Shown here piece after piece: positions 19,058 through 28,785 of a stretch of 64,000 nt of DNA. The position numbers were made by a program, and so were the translations under genes. This stretch comes from Acidobacteriota bacterium (GTDB lineage: Bacteria; Acidobacteriota; Thermoanaerobaculia; Gp7-AA8): NCBI GenBank assembly GCA_019244185.1, contig JAFATB010000011.1:62001-126000 (forward strand), written 5' to 3'. Within the stretch, counting starts at the first letter, position 1; each line of letters opens with the position of its first letter. Below the pieces are notes generated by a model. That model was not told the origin of the DNA, searched no databases, and saw nothing but the letters and a program-made list of their open reading frames with translations.

Positions 19058-19147
19058 GGAGAGATGGCCGAGTGGCTTAAGGCGCACGCTTGGAAAGCGT
19101 GTGTACGTTAACCCGTACCGTGGGTTCGAATCCCACTCTCTCCGCCA
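19058..19147 (+). tRNA. tRNA-Ser (anticodon GGA)
   Basis: 90 nt with CCA. Acceptor GGAGAGA pairs with TCTCTCC; anticodon loop TTGGAAA gives anticodon GGA for UCC and UCU. The long variable arm (GTACGTTAACCCGTAC) is typical of tRNA-Ser. It is the second serine tRNA in a cluster of two. Confidence 0.96.
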
Positions 19148-19182
19148 CCATTGACGCGCATGATCCATTGATATTGTTCGAC

Positions 19183-19308
19183 GGCCCGCTGGGATGAGCC
19201 CGGGTCCTGTGCAGCAGGCGCACCGAACCTCGTCAGGTCCGGAAGGAAGCAGCGATAAGGTGCCTCACCTGCGTGACACAGTCCGGCCTGGGCTCTTCCG
19301 AGCGGGTC
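19183..19308 (+). ncRNA. ffs: Signal recognition particle RNA (4.5S-like)
   Basis: About 126 nt. The universally conserved domain IV is present as GTCAGGTCCGGAAGGAAGC with the following AGC. The ends pair (GGCCCGCT with AGCGGGTC), closing the long hairpin that sets the limits given. This RNA binds Ffh and targets membrane proteins co-translationally. It stands directly before dnaX, a frequent bacterial arrangement. A weak promoter (TTGACG at 19151, TATTGT at 19172, spacer only 15) may drive it, or it is read through from tRNA-Ser. Confidence 0.95.
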
Positions 19309-19336
19309 ATTTCGTTTCAGGTACACTCCACCCGCA

Positions 19337-20911
19337 ATGTCCTACCAGGCTCTCGCGCGGAAATATCGCCCCCAAACCTTTCAGGACATCGTCGGCCAGG
19401 AAACGGCCGTGCGGACGCTGCGCAATGCCATCGAGGACGAGCGCATCCATCACGCGTACCTCTTCTCCGGCGTCCGCGGCGTCGGCAAAACGACCCTCGC
19501 GCGCATCCTCGCCAAGGCGCTGAACTGCGAGCACGGACCGACGCGGGATCCCGACAACACGTGCACGATCTGCCGCGAGATCACCGAAGGCATCGACCTC
19601 GACGTCCGGGAGATCGATGCCGCGACGTACACCGGCGTCGACAACGTCCGGGAGCTCCGCGACGTCTCGCAGTTCCAGCCCGCGCGCGACCACTACCGCA
19701 TCTTCATCATCGACGAAGCGCACATGCTCTCCACCGCGTCGTGGAACGCATTGCTCAAGCTCATCGAGGAGCCGCCGCCGCACGTCGTCTTCATGTTCGC
19801 GACGACGGAGATGCAGAAGGTTCCCACCACGATCATCTCCCGCACGCAGAAGATCCTGTTGCGCAAGATCAACCTCGACGATCTGATCAAACGCCTCGCC
19901 GACGTCTGCCGCATGGAAGGCATCGAAGCCACGCGTCCCGCGCTCGAGATCATCGCCCGCCGCGGCGAAGGCAGCGTGCGCGACTCGCTCTCGCTGCTCG
20001 ACCAGATCATCGCCTTCAGCGGACGCTCCATCGACGTCGAGGACGTCGCCACGGTCCTCGGCCTCTCCGACACGAACTTCTTCGCGCGCGTCATCACCGA
20101 GATCGCCGACGGCGATCATGCGGCGATTCTCGAGGCGCTGCAGGAGGCTGCCGACACCGGCCGCGATTTCAAGATGCTGTATCGCGACCTCCTCAACTTC
20201 GTGCGCAACCTCATGCTCATCGCCGGCGGCGCGAACGAGTCGATGCTCTCCGTGCAGCCGGAAGATCTGCCGACGCTGCAGAAGGTCGCGGAAAAGTTCT
20301 CGTACAGCGATCTGCTGCGCATCGCGAACCTCCTCCTGCGCGACGACGAGACCGTGAATCGCGCCGAGCATCAGCGCCTCGCCGTCGAGATCGCACTGCT
20401 CAAAGCGGCAACGTTCCCGCGCCTCAAAGCCGTGGAACAGGTGCTCGCCAGCGACACGTCGACCGCGACCGCTTCGCCCGCCGCCCCGCGCGTGCGCGCC
20501 GTCGAGAAGCCGGCGCAGCGTCCCGCCGCCGCTGCGAACACGACGACGTCCGCCGCCAGCGTCGACACCGGCTCCGCCGACGCGTTTCTCGAGCGCGCGA
20601 AGAAAGCGCGTCCGCTCCTCGGCGGGTATCTCACCGGCGCGAAGCACGCGGCGAAAGAGGGCAATCGCATCACGCTGACCTTCGACGACCCGCACCTCGC
20701 CGAGCCGCTCGCCGATGAACGCGCGGCCCTCGAGAAGATCGCGGCCGAGGTGTATGGAGCGCCGACGCAGGTCATCATTGAGACCCACAACGACGAGAAG
20801 CCCGGCGGTCGACGCGCCGAAGACAAGCCGTCTCCGCTGCGCGACGATCCCGTGCTCAGCTCGTTCCGCAAGCACCTCGGCGGCGAGCTGCTGAAGGAGA
20901 GCAAACGATGA
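19337..20911 (+). CDS. dnaX: DNA polymerase III subunits gamma/tau
   Basis: 524 aa. This is the AAA+ clamp-loader motor of the replicative polymerase. Walker A is GVRGVGKTT (Lys51), the zinc-binding cysteines include Cys64, Cys76 and Cys79, and the Walker B/DEAH segment is IIDEAHMLS. Sensor 1 (TTIISRTQ) and the collar region follow. After ~375 an Ala/Pro/Thr-rich linker leads to a C-terminal tau-like domain (~405-490). I see no obvious slippery run for a programmed gamma frameshift. It follows the SRP RNA by 28 bases and overlaps ybaB by ATGA. Confidence 0.96.
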   Translation: MSYQALARKYRPQTFQDIVGQETAVRTLRNAIEDERIHHAYLFSGVRGVGKTTLARILAKALNCEHGPTRDPDNTCTICREITEGIDLDVREIDAATYTGVDNVRELRDVSQFQPARDHYRIFIIDEAHMLSTASWNALLKLIEEPPPHVVFMFATTEMQKVPTTIISRTQKILLRKINLDDLIKRLADVCRMEGIEATRPALEIIARRGEGSVRDSLSLLDQIIAFSGRSIDVEDVATVLGLSDTNFFARVITEIADGDHAAILEALQEAADTGRDFKMLYRDLLNFVRNLMLIAGGANESMLSVQPEDLPTLQKVAEKFSYSDLLRIANLLLRDDETVNRAEHQRLAVEIALLKAATFPRLKAVEQVLASDTSTATASPAAPRVRAVEKPAQRPAAAANTTTSAASVDTGSADAFLERAKKARPLLGGYLTGAKHAAKEGNRITLTFDDPHLAEPLADERAALEKIAAEVYGAPTQVIIETHNDEKPGGRRAEDKPSPLRDDPVLSSFRKHLGGELLKESKR

Positions 20912-21204
20912 ACATCAAACAGCTGATGAAACAAGCGCAGCAGATGCAGGACCAGATGCAGCGCCAGATGTCTTCGATCAAGGTCGAAGGCACGGCCGGC
21001 GGCGGCATGGTCAAGGCGACGATGTCGGGCAACAAGGAACTGCTCGAGCTGACGATCGACAAGGAAGCGGTCGATCCCGACGACGTCGAGATGCTGCAGG
21101 ACCTCGTCAAAGCCGCGATCAACGAAGCCGCGCGCAAGGTCGACGAGGAGATGAACTCGTCCCTCGGCGCTATGACCGGCGGGATGAAGATTCCGGGTTT
21201 CTGA
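20908..21204 (+). CDS. ybaB: YbaB/EbfC family nucleoid-associated protein
   Basis: 98 aa, ATG overlapping the dnaX stop (ATGA). The N-terminal amphipathic helix is rich in Gln and Met ([15 protein letters not shown]), followed by the family core [18 protein letters not shown] and [20 protein letters not shown]. These small dimers bind DNA with low specificity. The dnaX-ybaB-recR order is widely conserved in bacteria and supports the call. Confidence 0.95.
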   Translation: MNIKQLMKQAQQMQDQMQRQMSSIKVEGTAGGGMVKATMSGNKELLELTIDKEAVDPDDVEMLQDLVKAAINEAARKVDEEMNSSLGAMTGGMKIPGF

Positions 21205-21208
21205 TCAC

Positions 21209-21802
21209 TTGACTGCACCGCCTCTCGCAAACCTCATCAACGAGCTGACCAAGCTCCCCGGCGTCGGCGGCAAATCGGCGGCGCGGCTCGCGTATCACAT
21301 CCTCAAACGCTCGGCCGCGGAAGCCGAGGCGCTGGCGACGGCGATTCTGGATGTGAAGACGAAGATCTTCCGCTGCTCGGTCTGCAACAACATGACGGAC
21401 GTGGAGCCGTGCGCGATCTGCGCGGATCCGCGCCGCGATCCGTCGCTCATCTGCGTCGTCGAGGAAGCCTTCAACATCCAGACGATCGAGTCGACGCGCG
21501 ACTTCAAAGGCGTCTATCACGTGCTCCTCGGCGCGCTCTCGCCGCTGAAAGGCATCGGTCCGCAGGACATCGATGTAGCCGGGCTCGTGAAACGCGTGCA
21601 GAGCGGGGAGCTGCGCGAGATCATCATCGCCACGAACCCGAACGTCGAAGGGGAGGCGACCGCGCTCTACATCGCGCAGCAGCTTCGCCCGCTGGGCGTG
21701 CGCACGACGCGGCTCGCGTTCGGCTTACCGGTGGGCGGCGACCTCGAATACGCGGACCAGGTGACGATGGCCAAAGCACTCGAAGGGCGTCGCGAGATCT
21801 GA
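21209..21802 (+). CDS. recR: Recombination protein RecR
   Basis: 197 aa, the usual length, from a TTG start at 21209 four bases after the ybaB stop. It has the helix-hairpin-helix [15 protein letters not shown], a four-cysteine zinc finger ([16 protein letters not shown]), and a Toprim domain ([14 protein letters not shown], then [15 protein letters not shown]). RecR works with RecO and RecF (recF is present at 48940) to load RecA on gapped DNA. Last gene of the dnaX-ybaB-recR unit. Confidence 0.96.
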   Translation: MTAPPLANLINELTKLPGVGGKSAARLAYHILKRSAAEAEALATAILDVKTKIFRCSVCNNMTDVEPCAICADPRRDPSLICVVEEAFNIQTIESTRDFKGVYHVLLGALSPLKGIGPQDIDVAGLVKRVQSGELREIIIATNPNVEGEATALYIAQQLRPLGVRTTRLAFGLPVGGDLEYADQVTMAKALEGRREI

Positions 21803-21884
21803 TCCTCAGCGACAGAAATCTAGGCTCACAACTCGTCCTGTGCTATACATTTGCGTCCCTTCCGGGCAGAGAAAATGGTGAACA

Positions 21885-22385
21885 ATGGCGGCTCCTGATC
21901 TCGTGATGTACGAGGAGGAGTACCAGCAGATCAAGGACATCCTTCATCGTCTGCAGGTCGACTCCAACTCGAAGATCGTCTTTCTGGTCGACAAGAACGG
22001 CCAGCAGATCGCCGTGGAAGGCGACATGCGCGGCGTCGACGCGACGTCACTCGCTTCTCTCACCGCCGGCAACGTCGCCGCGACCGACGGCCTCGCGAAA
22101 CTGATCGGCGAGAAGGAGTTCTCGATCCTCTTCCACGAAGGGGAGCGCGACAACATCCACATCTCGCTCGTCGCGCAGCGCGTGATCCTCGTCGTCATCT
22201 TCGACGAGAAGTCATCGCTCGGCCTCGTGCGCCTGCGCGTGAAGAAAGCCTCGCAGGAGCTCGAGCGCACGTTCGAGCAGCTGCTCCGCAAGGCGGAGGC
22301 GGACCGCGGCTCGATGGCCAACCGCTTCGACTCGCCCTTCGCCGAGATTACCGACGAAGACATCGACAGCCTGTTCAGCGAATAA
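21885..22385 (+). CDS. mglB: MglB-like roadblock/LC7 protein, GTPase-activating partner of MglA
   Basis: 166 aa with a roadblock/LC7 fold: helix [37 protein letters not shown], then [36 protein letters not shown]. In Myxococcus MglB dimers activate GTP hydrolysis by MglA and mark the lagging cell pole. ATG 21885 is preceded by a possible -10 (TATACA near 21844). The C-terminal ~30 residues ([17 protein letters not shown]) extend past the fold and are acidic. It forms an operon with mglA five bases downstream. Confidence 0.92.
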   Translation: MAAPDLVMYEEEYQQIKDILHRLQVDSNSKIVFLVDKNGQQIAVEGDMRGVDATSLASLTAGNVAATDGLAKLIGEKEFSILFHEGERDNIHISLVAQRVILVVIFDEKSSLGLVRLRVKKASQELERTFEQLLRKAEADRGSMANRFDSPFAEITDEDIDSLFSE

Positions 22386-22390
22386 GCCCC

Positions 22391-22975
22391 ATGACGTTCA
22401 TCAACTACGCTGCGCGGGAAATCAACTGCAAGATCGTCTACTACGGTCCCGGCCTCTGCGGGAAGACGACGAACCTGCAGTGGATCTACGACAAGACCAA
22501 CCCGCAGGCGAAAGGGAAGCTGATCTCCCTCGCCACCGAAACCGATCGCACGCTCTTCTTCGACTTCCTCCCGCTCGACCTCGGCACCGTGCGCGGCTTC
22601 AAGACGCGCTTCCACCTCTACACCGTTCCCGGCCAGGTCTTCTACGACGCGTCGCGCAAGCTGATCCTGAAGGGCGTCGACGGCGTCGTCTTCGTGGCCG
22701 ACTCGCAGGAAGCGCGCATGGAAGCGAACATCGAGTCGCTGCAGAACCTCGAGAAGAACCTCCGCGAGCAGGGCTACGAGCTGAAGACCGTGCCGTACGT
22801 CCTGCAGTTCAACAAGCGCGATCTCCCCACCGCGCTGCCCGCCGACCAGATGTACGGCCAGCTCAACTTCAAAGGCGAGCCGACGTTCGAGGCCGTGGCG
22901 ATGAACGGCACCGGCGTCTTCGACACGCTCAAGGCCGTCGCAAAGCTGGTGCTGACGGAGCTCAAGAAGAAGTAG
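22391..22975 (+). CDS. mglA: MglA-type small Ras-like GTPase
   Basis: 194 aa. P-loop [10 protein letters not shown], switch region [35 protein letters not shown] as the G3 region, and QFNKRDLP as the NKxD base-specificity motif. The prokaryotic MglA signature includes [17 protein letters not shown] at the N-terminus. With MglB it forms a polarity switch; in some lineages it governs gliding or pili, in others only polarity. No motility genes are in the window. It follows mglB directly. Confidence 0.94.
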   Translation: MTFINYAAREINCKIVYYGPGLCGKTTNLQWIYDKTNPQAKGKLISLATETDRTLFFDFLPLDLGTVRGFKTRFHLYTVPGQVFYDASRKLILKGVDGVVFVADSQEARMEANIESLQNLEKNLREQGYELKTVPYVLQFNKRDLPTALPADQMYGQLNFKGEPTFEAVAMNGTGVFDTLKAVAKLVLTELKKK

Positions 22976-22986
22976 GCTGTCGGCGT

Positions 22987-24189
22987 ATGGAACGCCGCTT
23001 CCGCGAGCTCTTCAACGCGCAGTTCACCAGCGAGCTGTACGAGTTCTACAAAGCCGATCTCTCCCGCCGCACCGGCACGTCGTTCGAGTTCCGCCTCGCC
23101 GAGTCGCCGCTCTTCCTCTCTGACGACTTCAAGCAGCGCGCGGTCGAGAGCGCGACGGCGATCGTCGAGCAGCTCTCCGATCCCGCGCTCATCGCGCGCA
23201 TGAAAGCCGCGATTCCGGAGCGGTGGAACACGCCCGGCATGGACGCGCTGCCGAACCTCGCGCAGGTCGACTTCGCGGTCGTCCGTGACGCGGACGGCCG
23301 CTACGTGCCGAAGCTCATCGAGCTGCAGGGCTTTCCCTCGCTCACCGCGCTGCAGATCGTGCAGCGCGACGCGTGGGTGGAAACGCTCGCGCGCATGGAC
23401 GGCCTCGACCTCGCGTGGTCGTGCTGGTTCTCCGGCTACGACCGCACGTCGTTCATCGATCTCGCGCGCCGCACCATCGTCGGCAAAAACGATCCCGCGG
23501 AAGTGATCCTCATGGATCTCGATCCGCCGCGGCAGAAGACGTATCCAGACTTCGCGGCGACGAAGCTCCTCTTCGACGTCGACGCCGTCGATCCGGTGAC
23601 GCTCGTCAAGCGCGGGAAGCAGCTCTTCCGCAGCGACGGCACGCCGGTGCGCCGCATCTACAACCGCGTCGTGTTCGACGAGCTGATCGCGAAGGGAATC
23701 ACGCTGCCGTTCGATTATCGCGAAGAGCTCGACGTCGAATGGGCGCCGCACCCGAACTGGTACTGGGTGTGGTCAAAGTACTCGCTGCCGTTCCTGCAGC
23801 ACGAGTCGGTGCCGCGCGCGACGTTCGTCTCCGACCTCGAGCGCATCCCCGACGATCTCTCGCGCTACGTGCTCAAGCCGCTCTTCTCGTTCGCCGGCGG
23901 CGGCGTGAACGTCGACCCGACGCGCGCCGACGTCGAGGCGATCCCGGAAGACGAGCGCCACGCGTGGTGCCTGCAGGAGAAGATCGAGTACGAGCCGGCG
24001 CTGCAAGCAGCCGACGGCGGCGGCGTGAAGATCGAGATTCGCCTCATGTTTCTGCGGCCCGATGACGAAGCGAAGCCGATCCTCGCGCAGAACCTCGTCC
24101 GTCTCTCGCGCGGCAAGATGCTCGGCGTCGACTTCAACAAGCAGTTCACGTGGGTGGGTTCGTCGGTCGGGTTGTCGCTCACTTCGTAG
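22987..24189 (+). CDS. ATP-grasp-like protein of unknown function
   Basis: 400 aa from ATG 22987, eleven bases after mglA. No signal peptide. The C-terminal half has features that recall ATP-grasp ligases of the glutathionylspermidine-synthase type: YVLKPLFSFAGGGVNVDPTRADVEAI as a glycine-rich phosphate loop, then WCLQEKIEYEPAL and VKIEIRLMFL. The middle carries HPNWYWVWSKYSLPFLQ. I cannot assign a substrate. The spacing suggests co-transcription with mglBA. The last eleven bases overlap the convergent lipase gene. Confidence 0.78.
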   Translation: MERRFRELFNAQFTSELYEFYKADLSRRTGTSFEFRLAESPLFLSDDFKQRAVESATAIVEQLSDPALIARMKAAIPERWNTPGMDALPNLAQVDFAVVRDADGRYVPKLIELQGFPSLTALQIVQRDAWVETLARMDGLDLAWSCWFSGYDRTSFIDLARRTIVGKNDPAEVILMDLDPPRQKTYPDFAATKLLFDVDAVDPVTLVKRGKQLFRSDGTPVRRIYNRVVFDELIAKGITLPFDYREELDVEWAPHPNWYWVWSKYSLPFLQHESVPRATFVSDLERIPDDLSRYVLKPLFSFAGGGVNVDPTRADVEAIPEDERHAWCLQEKIEYEPALQAADGGGVKIEIRLMFLRPDDEAKPILAQNLVRLSRGKMLGVDFNKQFTWVGSSVGLSLTS

Positions 24190-25042
24190 CGATGTGCTTC
24201 TCGACCATCCGCCACTGCACCTCGGCGGTGTGGTCCTTCACGCCGATGTGCGTGTACGGCTCCGCGTCGTACGTGACTTCCGCGTCCTGACCCGGAATGC
24301 GGCACGTCGACTCGTCGCCGACGAGCGTCTTGAAGCCGATCACGTTGTCCGCGCTCGACCAGATCGTGTAGACGTGCGCGCCTTCGTAGTGATGCCGTGT
24401 GTTGAGCGCGGCGAGAAATGCGGACGTTGGAGCAAAGCCGTCGGTCGGATTGCACGCGGGCATCCCCGGCGCGGCGAGCGCGCAGCCGGCGAGACCGCGA
24501 TTCGCGCCGGCGATGCCGACGAACGTGTCGATCGATGACGTGAGCGGCGCGCCGAGCGTTCCGCCGCCAGCGATGACGCGCCGCGCGAGCGTGACGCCCA
24601 TCGAGTGCGCGACGATGTCCACTCTCTTCGCGCCGGTGTACGCCTTCACCGCCTCGATGAATGCGCGCAGTCGCGTGACATACACGTCGCTGTGCGTCTG
24701 CAGCAACGCCTGCGAGAGATCCGCCGGACCCCACGTCGTCGCGTACAGCTCGGCCGGCGTGTAGCCGTGCGCCTGGAACTCGTCGATGCTCGCGCGCCAG
24801 CCGGTCAGTCCTTTCACGCCAGTGCCGAGCGCGGAGTCGGAGTTGCCGTGGATGAAGATCACCGGCTCGTGGCGCACGCGCTGCCGCGCCGACGTGCGTC
24901 CGCCGAAGCTGCCGCCGGGCACGTCCGCGCGCGCGAAGTCGTACGCGCCGTAGCCGTGCGTCTGCAGCCATTTCTGAAAATCCGGCGTGAGCTGCGCGTG
25001 CGCGGAGGTGGCGAGGAGCAGCGCGAGGAAGAGGTAACGCAT
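24179..25042 (-). CDS. Secreted lipase/esterase, alpha/beta hydrolase
   Basis: 287 aa with a clear signal peptide (MRYLFLALLLATSAHAQ, cleavage after AHA). The oxyanion region is EPVIFIHGNSDS and the nucleophile elbow is AHSMG (VDIVAHSMGVTLARR). The late SADNVIGFK and HIGVKDHT segments supply plausible Asp and His. The order fits the Lipase_2/EstA-type family. Cysteines in AGCALAAPGMPACN and ESTCRIPG may form disulfides. Its start is 24 bases from the divergent glycosylase gene, and its end overlaps the ATP-grasp-like gene. Confidence 0.88.
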   Translation of the reverse strand: MRYLFLALLLATSAHAQLTPDFQKWLQTHGYGAYDFARADVPGGSFGGRTSARQRVRHEPVIFIHGNSDSALGTGVKGLTGWRASIDEFQAHGYTPAELYATTWGPADLSQALLQTHSDVYVTRLRAFIEAVKAYTGAKRVDIVAHSMGVTLARRVIAGGGTLGAPLTSSIDTFVGIAGANRGLAGCALAAPGMPACNPTDGFAPTSAFLAALNTRHHYEGAHVYTIWSSADNVIGFKTLVGDESTCRIPGQDAEVTYDAEPYTHIGVKDHTAEVQWRMVEKHIATK

Positions 25043-25065
25043 ATGGCTTGCATGATACCGACGGC

Positions 25066-25713
25066 ATGAGGCTCGACAGCCAGCTGAACGTCGTCACCGC
25101 CGCGCCGCTCATTCCTCCGAGTCCGACGCTGACGAAGCTGCGGACCGTCGCCGCCGAATGCAAGGCGTGCGATCTCTGGAAGACGGGCACGCAGACGGTG
25201 TTCGGCGAAGGGAGGCCGTCGTCGCTGATCATGTTCGTCGGCGAGCAGCCGGGCGACAAGGAAGACCTCTCCGGAAAGCCGTTCGTCGGTCCCGCCGGCG
25301 CGCTGCTCGACAAGTCGCTCGAGGAAGCGGGCATCGACCGCGCGAAGGTCTACGTCACGAACGTCGTGAAGCATTTCAAATGGGAGCCGCGCGGCAAGCG
25401 CCGCATCCACAAGAAGCCGAACGCCGTCGAGATCACCGCGTGCCGGCCGTGGCTGCAGGCGGAGATCCGCGTGATCAAGCCGCGCGCGATCATCTGCCTC
25501 GGCTCAACGGCCGCGCAGGCGATCATCGGCCCGAAGTTCCGCGTGTCGACGCAGCGCGCGCAGTTCGTCGAGTCGGAGCTCGCCGAGTACGTGACCGCGA
25601 CCGTGCATCCGTCGTCGATTCTGCGCGCGCCGTCCGACGAGGCGCGGCATCTCGAACGCGCGCGTTTCGTCGACGATCTGAAGAAGATCCGCGCCGCGCT
25701 CGCGTCGCTGTAG
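25066..25713 (+). CDS. udgX: UdgX-type uracil-DNA glycosylase (Fe-S, covalent-trapping class)
   Basis: 215 aa from ATG 25066; an in-frame TTG at 25048 would add six residues. Motif A is GEQPGDKED (59-67) instead of the family-4 GEAPG, and the loop KRRIHKKP carries His115. Both are hallmarks of UdgX, in which this histidine forms a covalent bond with the abasic sugar after uracil removal. Motif B is HPSSILR. Cysteines in ECKACDL and ACRPWL probably ligate the 4Fe-4S cluster. Divergent from the lipase. Family membership is by these motifs; the covalent activity is known for Mycobacterium UdgX. Confidence 0.92.
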   Translation: MRLDSQLNVVTAAPLIPPSPTLTKLRTVAAECKACDLWKTGTQTVFGEGRPSSLIMFVGEQPGDKEDLSGKPFVGPAGALLDKSLEEAGIDRAKVYVTNVVKHFKWEPRGKRRIHKKPNAVEITACRPWLQAEIRVIKPRAIICLGSTAAQAIIGPKFRVSTQRAQFVESELAEYVTATVHPSSILRAPSDEARHLERARFVDDLKKIRAALASL

Positions 25714-25719
25714 TAGAAC

Positions 25720-28700
25720 TCACTTCAGCAGTTTGGGCGGTTCCGTCCGCACGAACTCCGCGAAGTCGCGCCGCGCCTCCGCTGCACGCGGGCGGTTCGC
25801 GCGCGTGTAGCAGTCCGCGCGCAGCTCGAGGATGTGGCGGCGCCACGGCACGTTCGGCTCGAGATCTTCGATCGCGGCGATGAGCGCCGGTCCGCAGCGT
25901 TCGTACTTTTCGGCGACGCCGACGCGGATGATGTCGCGCGCGTCTTCCCATTGCCATTCGGCGAACGGCTGGCGCAGCGCCTCGATCACGTACGGCGCGG
26001 CCGCGTGGTCGTCGGCCAGCGTCATGGCCGTGTCGTAGGAGTTGCGCATGATCGACGGCATCGGCCACGGGTTCGTGCGATAGCCGCCGTACGCGCGCAG
26101 CAGCGCCTGCGCGGCCTCGACGTTGCGCTGCTGCCGCATGCGCAGCCGCGCCAGCGCCGCATCCGCTTCGATCGGCTCCGAGCGGCGCAGCGCGGCGATG
26201 ACCGTCTCCGCATTGGGATCGTTCGCGTCCGCGAGCACCCATGCGAGCGTCATCAGCTCGTGCGAGTTCACCGGCTGCCACGGCCCGGCGTGCTGCCAGA
26301 TCTGATACGCCTGCGCGTACTCGCGCCGCTCGTACGCTGACGCGAAGCCGTAGCGCGGATCGTTCGCCGGAAAGACCGTGGCGCGGTTCCGCTCGACGAG
26401 CGCCCAGTCGAGCGGACCGCGCAGATCGGCGGGACGTCCGGCGTCGACCTCGCGCGCCGCGTCGTAGATGCTCATCATCGAGAACGAGCCTTGCGCGAGC
26501 GTGCGCGCGAAGCTGAACTCGATGATCGTGCGGTCGTCGGTGTTGAGCTCCGCGTCGCGCGCGATGCGGCTCGCCACGCGGCTCGACGCCATGAAGTGCG
26601 AGTACAGACCTTCGAGTGACTCGACGCGCCACGTGTCGTGAATGGCCGTGCGATACGGCTCGGTGAGCATCCGCCGGCGCAGCACGTCCGTGTCGCGCGT
26701 GAGCGGCTTCTTCGATGCGAGCAGCAGCAGGTCGCCCTTCGTCGTCCACCACGTCTCGATGTACGGAAAGACGGTGTGCAGCGTGCCGTAGACCGTGCGG
26801 ATCGTGTCGGCGTCCGCGGCGTACGTCTGCATCCATTGCGCGAAGATGCCGCCGTCGTTGAGGCGGTCCGCCGCGGAGCGATACCACTCGTGCGTGTAGA
26901 GGCTGGCGATGCCTGCGCGGTACGGATTCGACGGCTCCGAGAAGATGACGTCGTAGTGGCGGCGGCTCGTGACGAGGATCTCGCGCGCGTCGCCGACCGT
27001 GATGTGCACCTTCGGGTTGCGCAGCACGCCGCGGTTGACGAGCGCGTAGTCGTTCGACGCGTCGACCACCACCGGCTCGAGCTCGATCGCGTCGACGCGC
27101 TCCATCGACGGAATGCTGCCCAGCCATCCTGCCGTCGTTCCGGTGCCGAGGCCGACCACGGCACACGTGCGCGGATTCGGATGGAAGAACGCCGGCAGGA
27201 TGCCGCTCATCACCTGCGTGCCCGCATCGGCGCGCGCGGTGCCGTCCGACTTTCCGTTGACGATGAGGCTGAGGTCCGTCTCGCGATAGAGCGCGATGCT
27301 GCTCTCGCGGCCGTCGGCGTCCCACAGCAGCGTGCGCCGCTCCCGCGCCATCCAGTCGTGTGCTTCCTGCGCGCTCAGCGGCATCTTCGCGCGCGCGGCG
27401 CCGATGCCGGAGTGGCGCCACGGCGCGGTCGGGCCCATCGCGCGCGTCCCGAGCATCGCGAAGATCGCCGCGACGACCGCCGCGATCGCGAGCGCGCGCT
27501 GCTGCTGCCGCACCGCATGCAGCACCGCGACGAGACCGAGCAGCGTGAGCAGGATCGCCACGAGCTCCCACGCCCCGGGCGCGGTGAGGAGCGGCAGGAG
27601 ACCGAAGCCGCCGAGGAGCGAGCCGGTGATCGCGCCGGCGGTGTTCCACGCGTAGGCGAGACCGACGTCGTGGCCGACGCCTTCGCGTCCGCGCCCGAGG
27701 AGCGAGATCATCAGCGGGAACTGCACACCGGACACGAATGCCGCGGGGAACACCACCAGCGTCGTGATCATCGTCCAGCGCAGCACATGTCCGAAGAAGC
27801 CGAGCGTGCCGACCGGCTGCAGGTACAACGTGAAGAGCGCGATGCGATCGCCGAGCGCGTACGGGATGATCACGAACAGCGCCTCGAGCGTGCACGTGAG
27901 CGCGAAGCCGCCCGCCGACGCGGTGCCGCCGCGCGACCAGAACGAGTACGCCGCGCCGCCGAGTCCGATGCCCGCGAGCGCGACGGCGAGGATCAGTCCG
28001 AACATGAACGTCGTGCCGCCGAGGAGCGGCGAGAGCATGCGGTACCAGACCAGCTCCATCAGCAGGAAGACGAAGCCGGTCGTGCCGGCCGCGACGAGGA
28101 CGAAGCGTCGCGGCGTCGCCGCGGGCTCCGTGGTCTCGTGCGCGTCGGAGGTCGCGTGCGTGGTCGCGTCGCCGCGCGACGTCGCGATCGCGATTCCGCC
28201 GACGAGCACGTTGACGACGACCGCGAGGAGCAGCGTGCCGCGATTGCCGAGGTGTTCGAGGAGGTAGAACGACGACACGAGCGTGCCGGTGACGGCGCCG
28301 AGCGTGTTCGTGCCGTACAGCAGCGCGAGCCGCTTGCGTCCGGCGTCGTCATCCGTCTCGACCGCGCGCGCGGCGGCGGGCAAGGTGCCGCCCATGAGGA
28401 TCGTCGGCACGGCGAGCACGAGCGCGGAGAGCACGAGCCGCACGATCGTGGCGAGCACAAGTCCCATCGCCACCGAGCCGCCGCTCATGATGTAGATCCA
28501 GCGGACGAACAGCAGGATCAGCGGCGTGATCGCCGCCGAGAGCGCGATCGCGATCTCGAGCTTTCCGTAAAACGCGAGGGGACGTTCCGCGGCGTCGGCG
28601 CGACGTCCCAGCAACGCGCTGCCGACGCCGAGGCCGCCCATGAAGATCGCCAGGACGGCGGCGGTCGCGTACGTCGACGTGCCGAAGATGACGCGGAACT

Positions 28701-28785
28701 GCCGCAGCCACGACGTCTGATAGATGAGCGCGCACGCGCCGGAGCCGAAGAGGAGCGCCGCGGCTTTCCACGTACTCCGCGTCAT
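25720..28785 (-). CDS. Fused membrane transporter-like / spermidine synthase-like protein
   Basis: 1021 aa from ATG 28785. The first ~540 residues are a polytopic membrane domain (starting SGACALIYQTSWLRQFRVIFG, with GGTLPAAARAV and LLYGTNTLGAVTGT). Residues ~590-800 are a methyltransferase-fold aminopropyltransferase domain: VVGLGTGTTAGWL, DAIELEPVVV, VTVGDAREI-like [10 protein letters not shown] and DVIFSEPSNPY. The rest is helical and repeat-like (~850-1021). Such fusions are common in Acidobacteria and Planctomycetes; a true spermidine synthase role is unproven because the SAM/polyamine site (SEPSNP) differs from canonical SpeE. ATG overlaps the upstream gene's stop by four bases. Confidence 0.88.
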   Translation of the reverse strand: MTRSTWKAAALLFGSGACALIYQTSWLRQFRVIFGTSTYATAAVLAIFMGGLGVGSALLGRRADAAERPLAFYGKLEIAIALSAAITPLILLFVRWIYIMSGGSVAMGLVLATIVRLVLSALVLAVPTILMGGTLPAAARAVETDDDAGRKRLALLYGTNTLGAVTGTLVSSFYLLEHLGNRGTLLLAVVVNVLVGGIAIATSRGDATTHATSDAHETTEPAATPRRFVLVAAGTTGFVFLLMELVWYRMLSPLLGGTTFMFGLILAVALAGIGLGGAAYSFWSRGGTASAGGFALTCTLEALFVIIPYALGDRIALFTLYLQPVGTLGFFGHVLRWTMITTLVVFPAAFVSGVQFPLMISLLGRGREGVGHDVGLAYAWNTAGAITGSLLGGFGLLPLLTAPGAWELVAILLTLLGLVAVLHAVRQQQRALAIAAVVAAIFAMLGTRAMGPTAPWRHSGIGAARAKMPLSAQEAHDWMARERRTLLWDADGRESSIALYRETDLSLIVNGKSDGTARADAGTQVMSGILPAFFHPNPRTCAVVGLGTGTTAGWLGSIPSMERVDAIELEPVVVDASNDYALVNRGVLRNPKVHITVGDAREILVTSRRHYDVIFSEPSNPYRAGIASLYTHEWYRSAADRLNDGGIFAQWMQTYAADADTIRTVYGTLHTVFPYIETWWTTKGDLLLLASKKPLTRDTDVLRRRMLTEPYRTAIHDTWRVESLEGLYSHFMASSRVASRIARDAELNTDDRTIIEFSFARTLAQGSFSMMSIYDAAREVDAGRPADLRGPLDWALVERNRATVFPANDPRYGFASAYERREYAQAYQIWQHAGPWQPVNSHELMTLAWVLADANDPNAETVIAALRRSEPIEADAALARLRMRQQRNVEAAQALLRAYGGYRTNPWPMPSIMRNSYDTAMTLADDHAAAPYVIEALRQPFAEWQWEDARDIIRVGVAEKYERCGPALIAAIEDLEPNVPWRRHILELRADCYTRANRPRAAEARRDFAEFVRTEPPKLLK

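Noticed and set aside
19337-20911. Programmed frameshift in dnaX giving a short gamma product
   Set aside because: No A-rich slippery heptamer with downstream stem was found by eye before the linker region.
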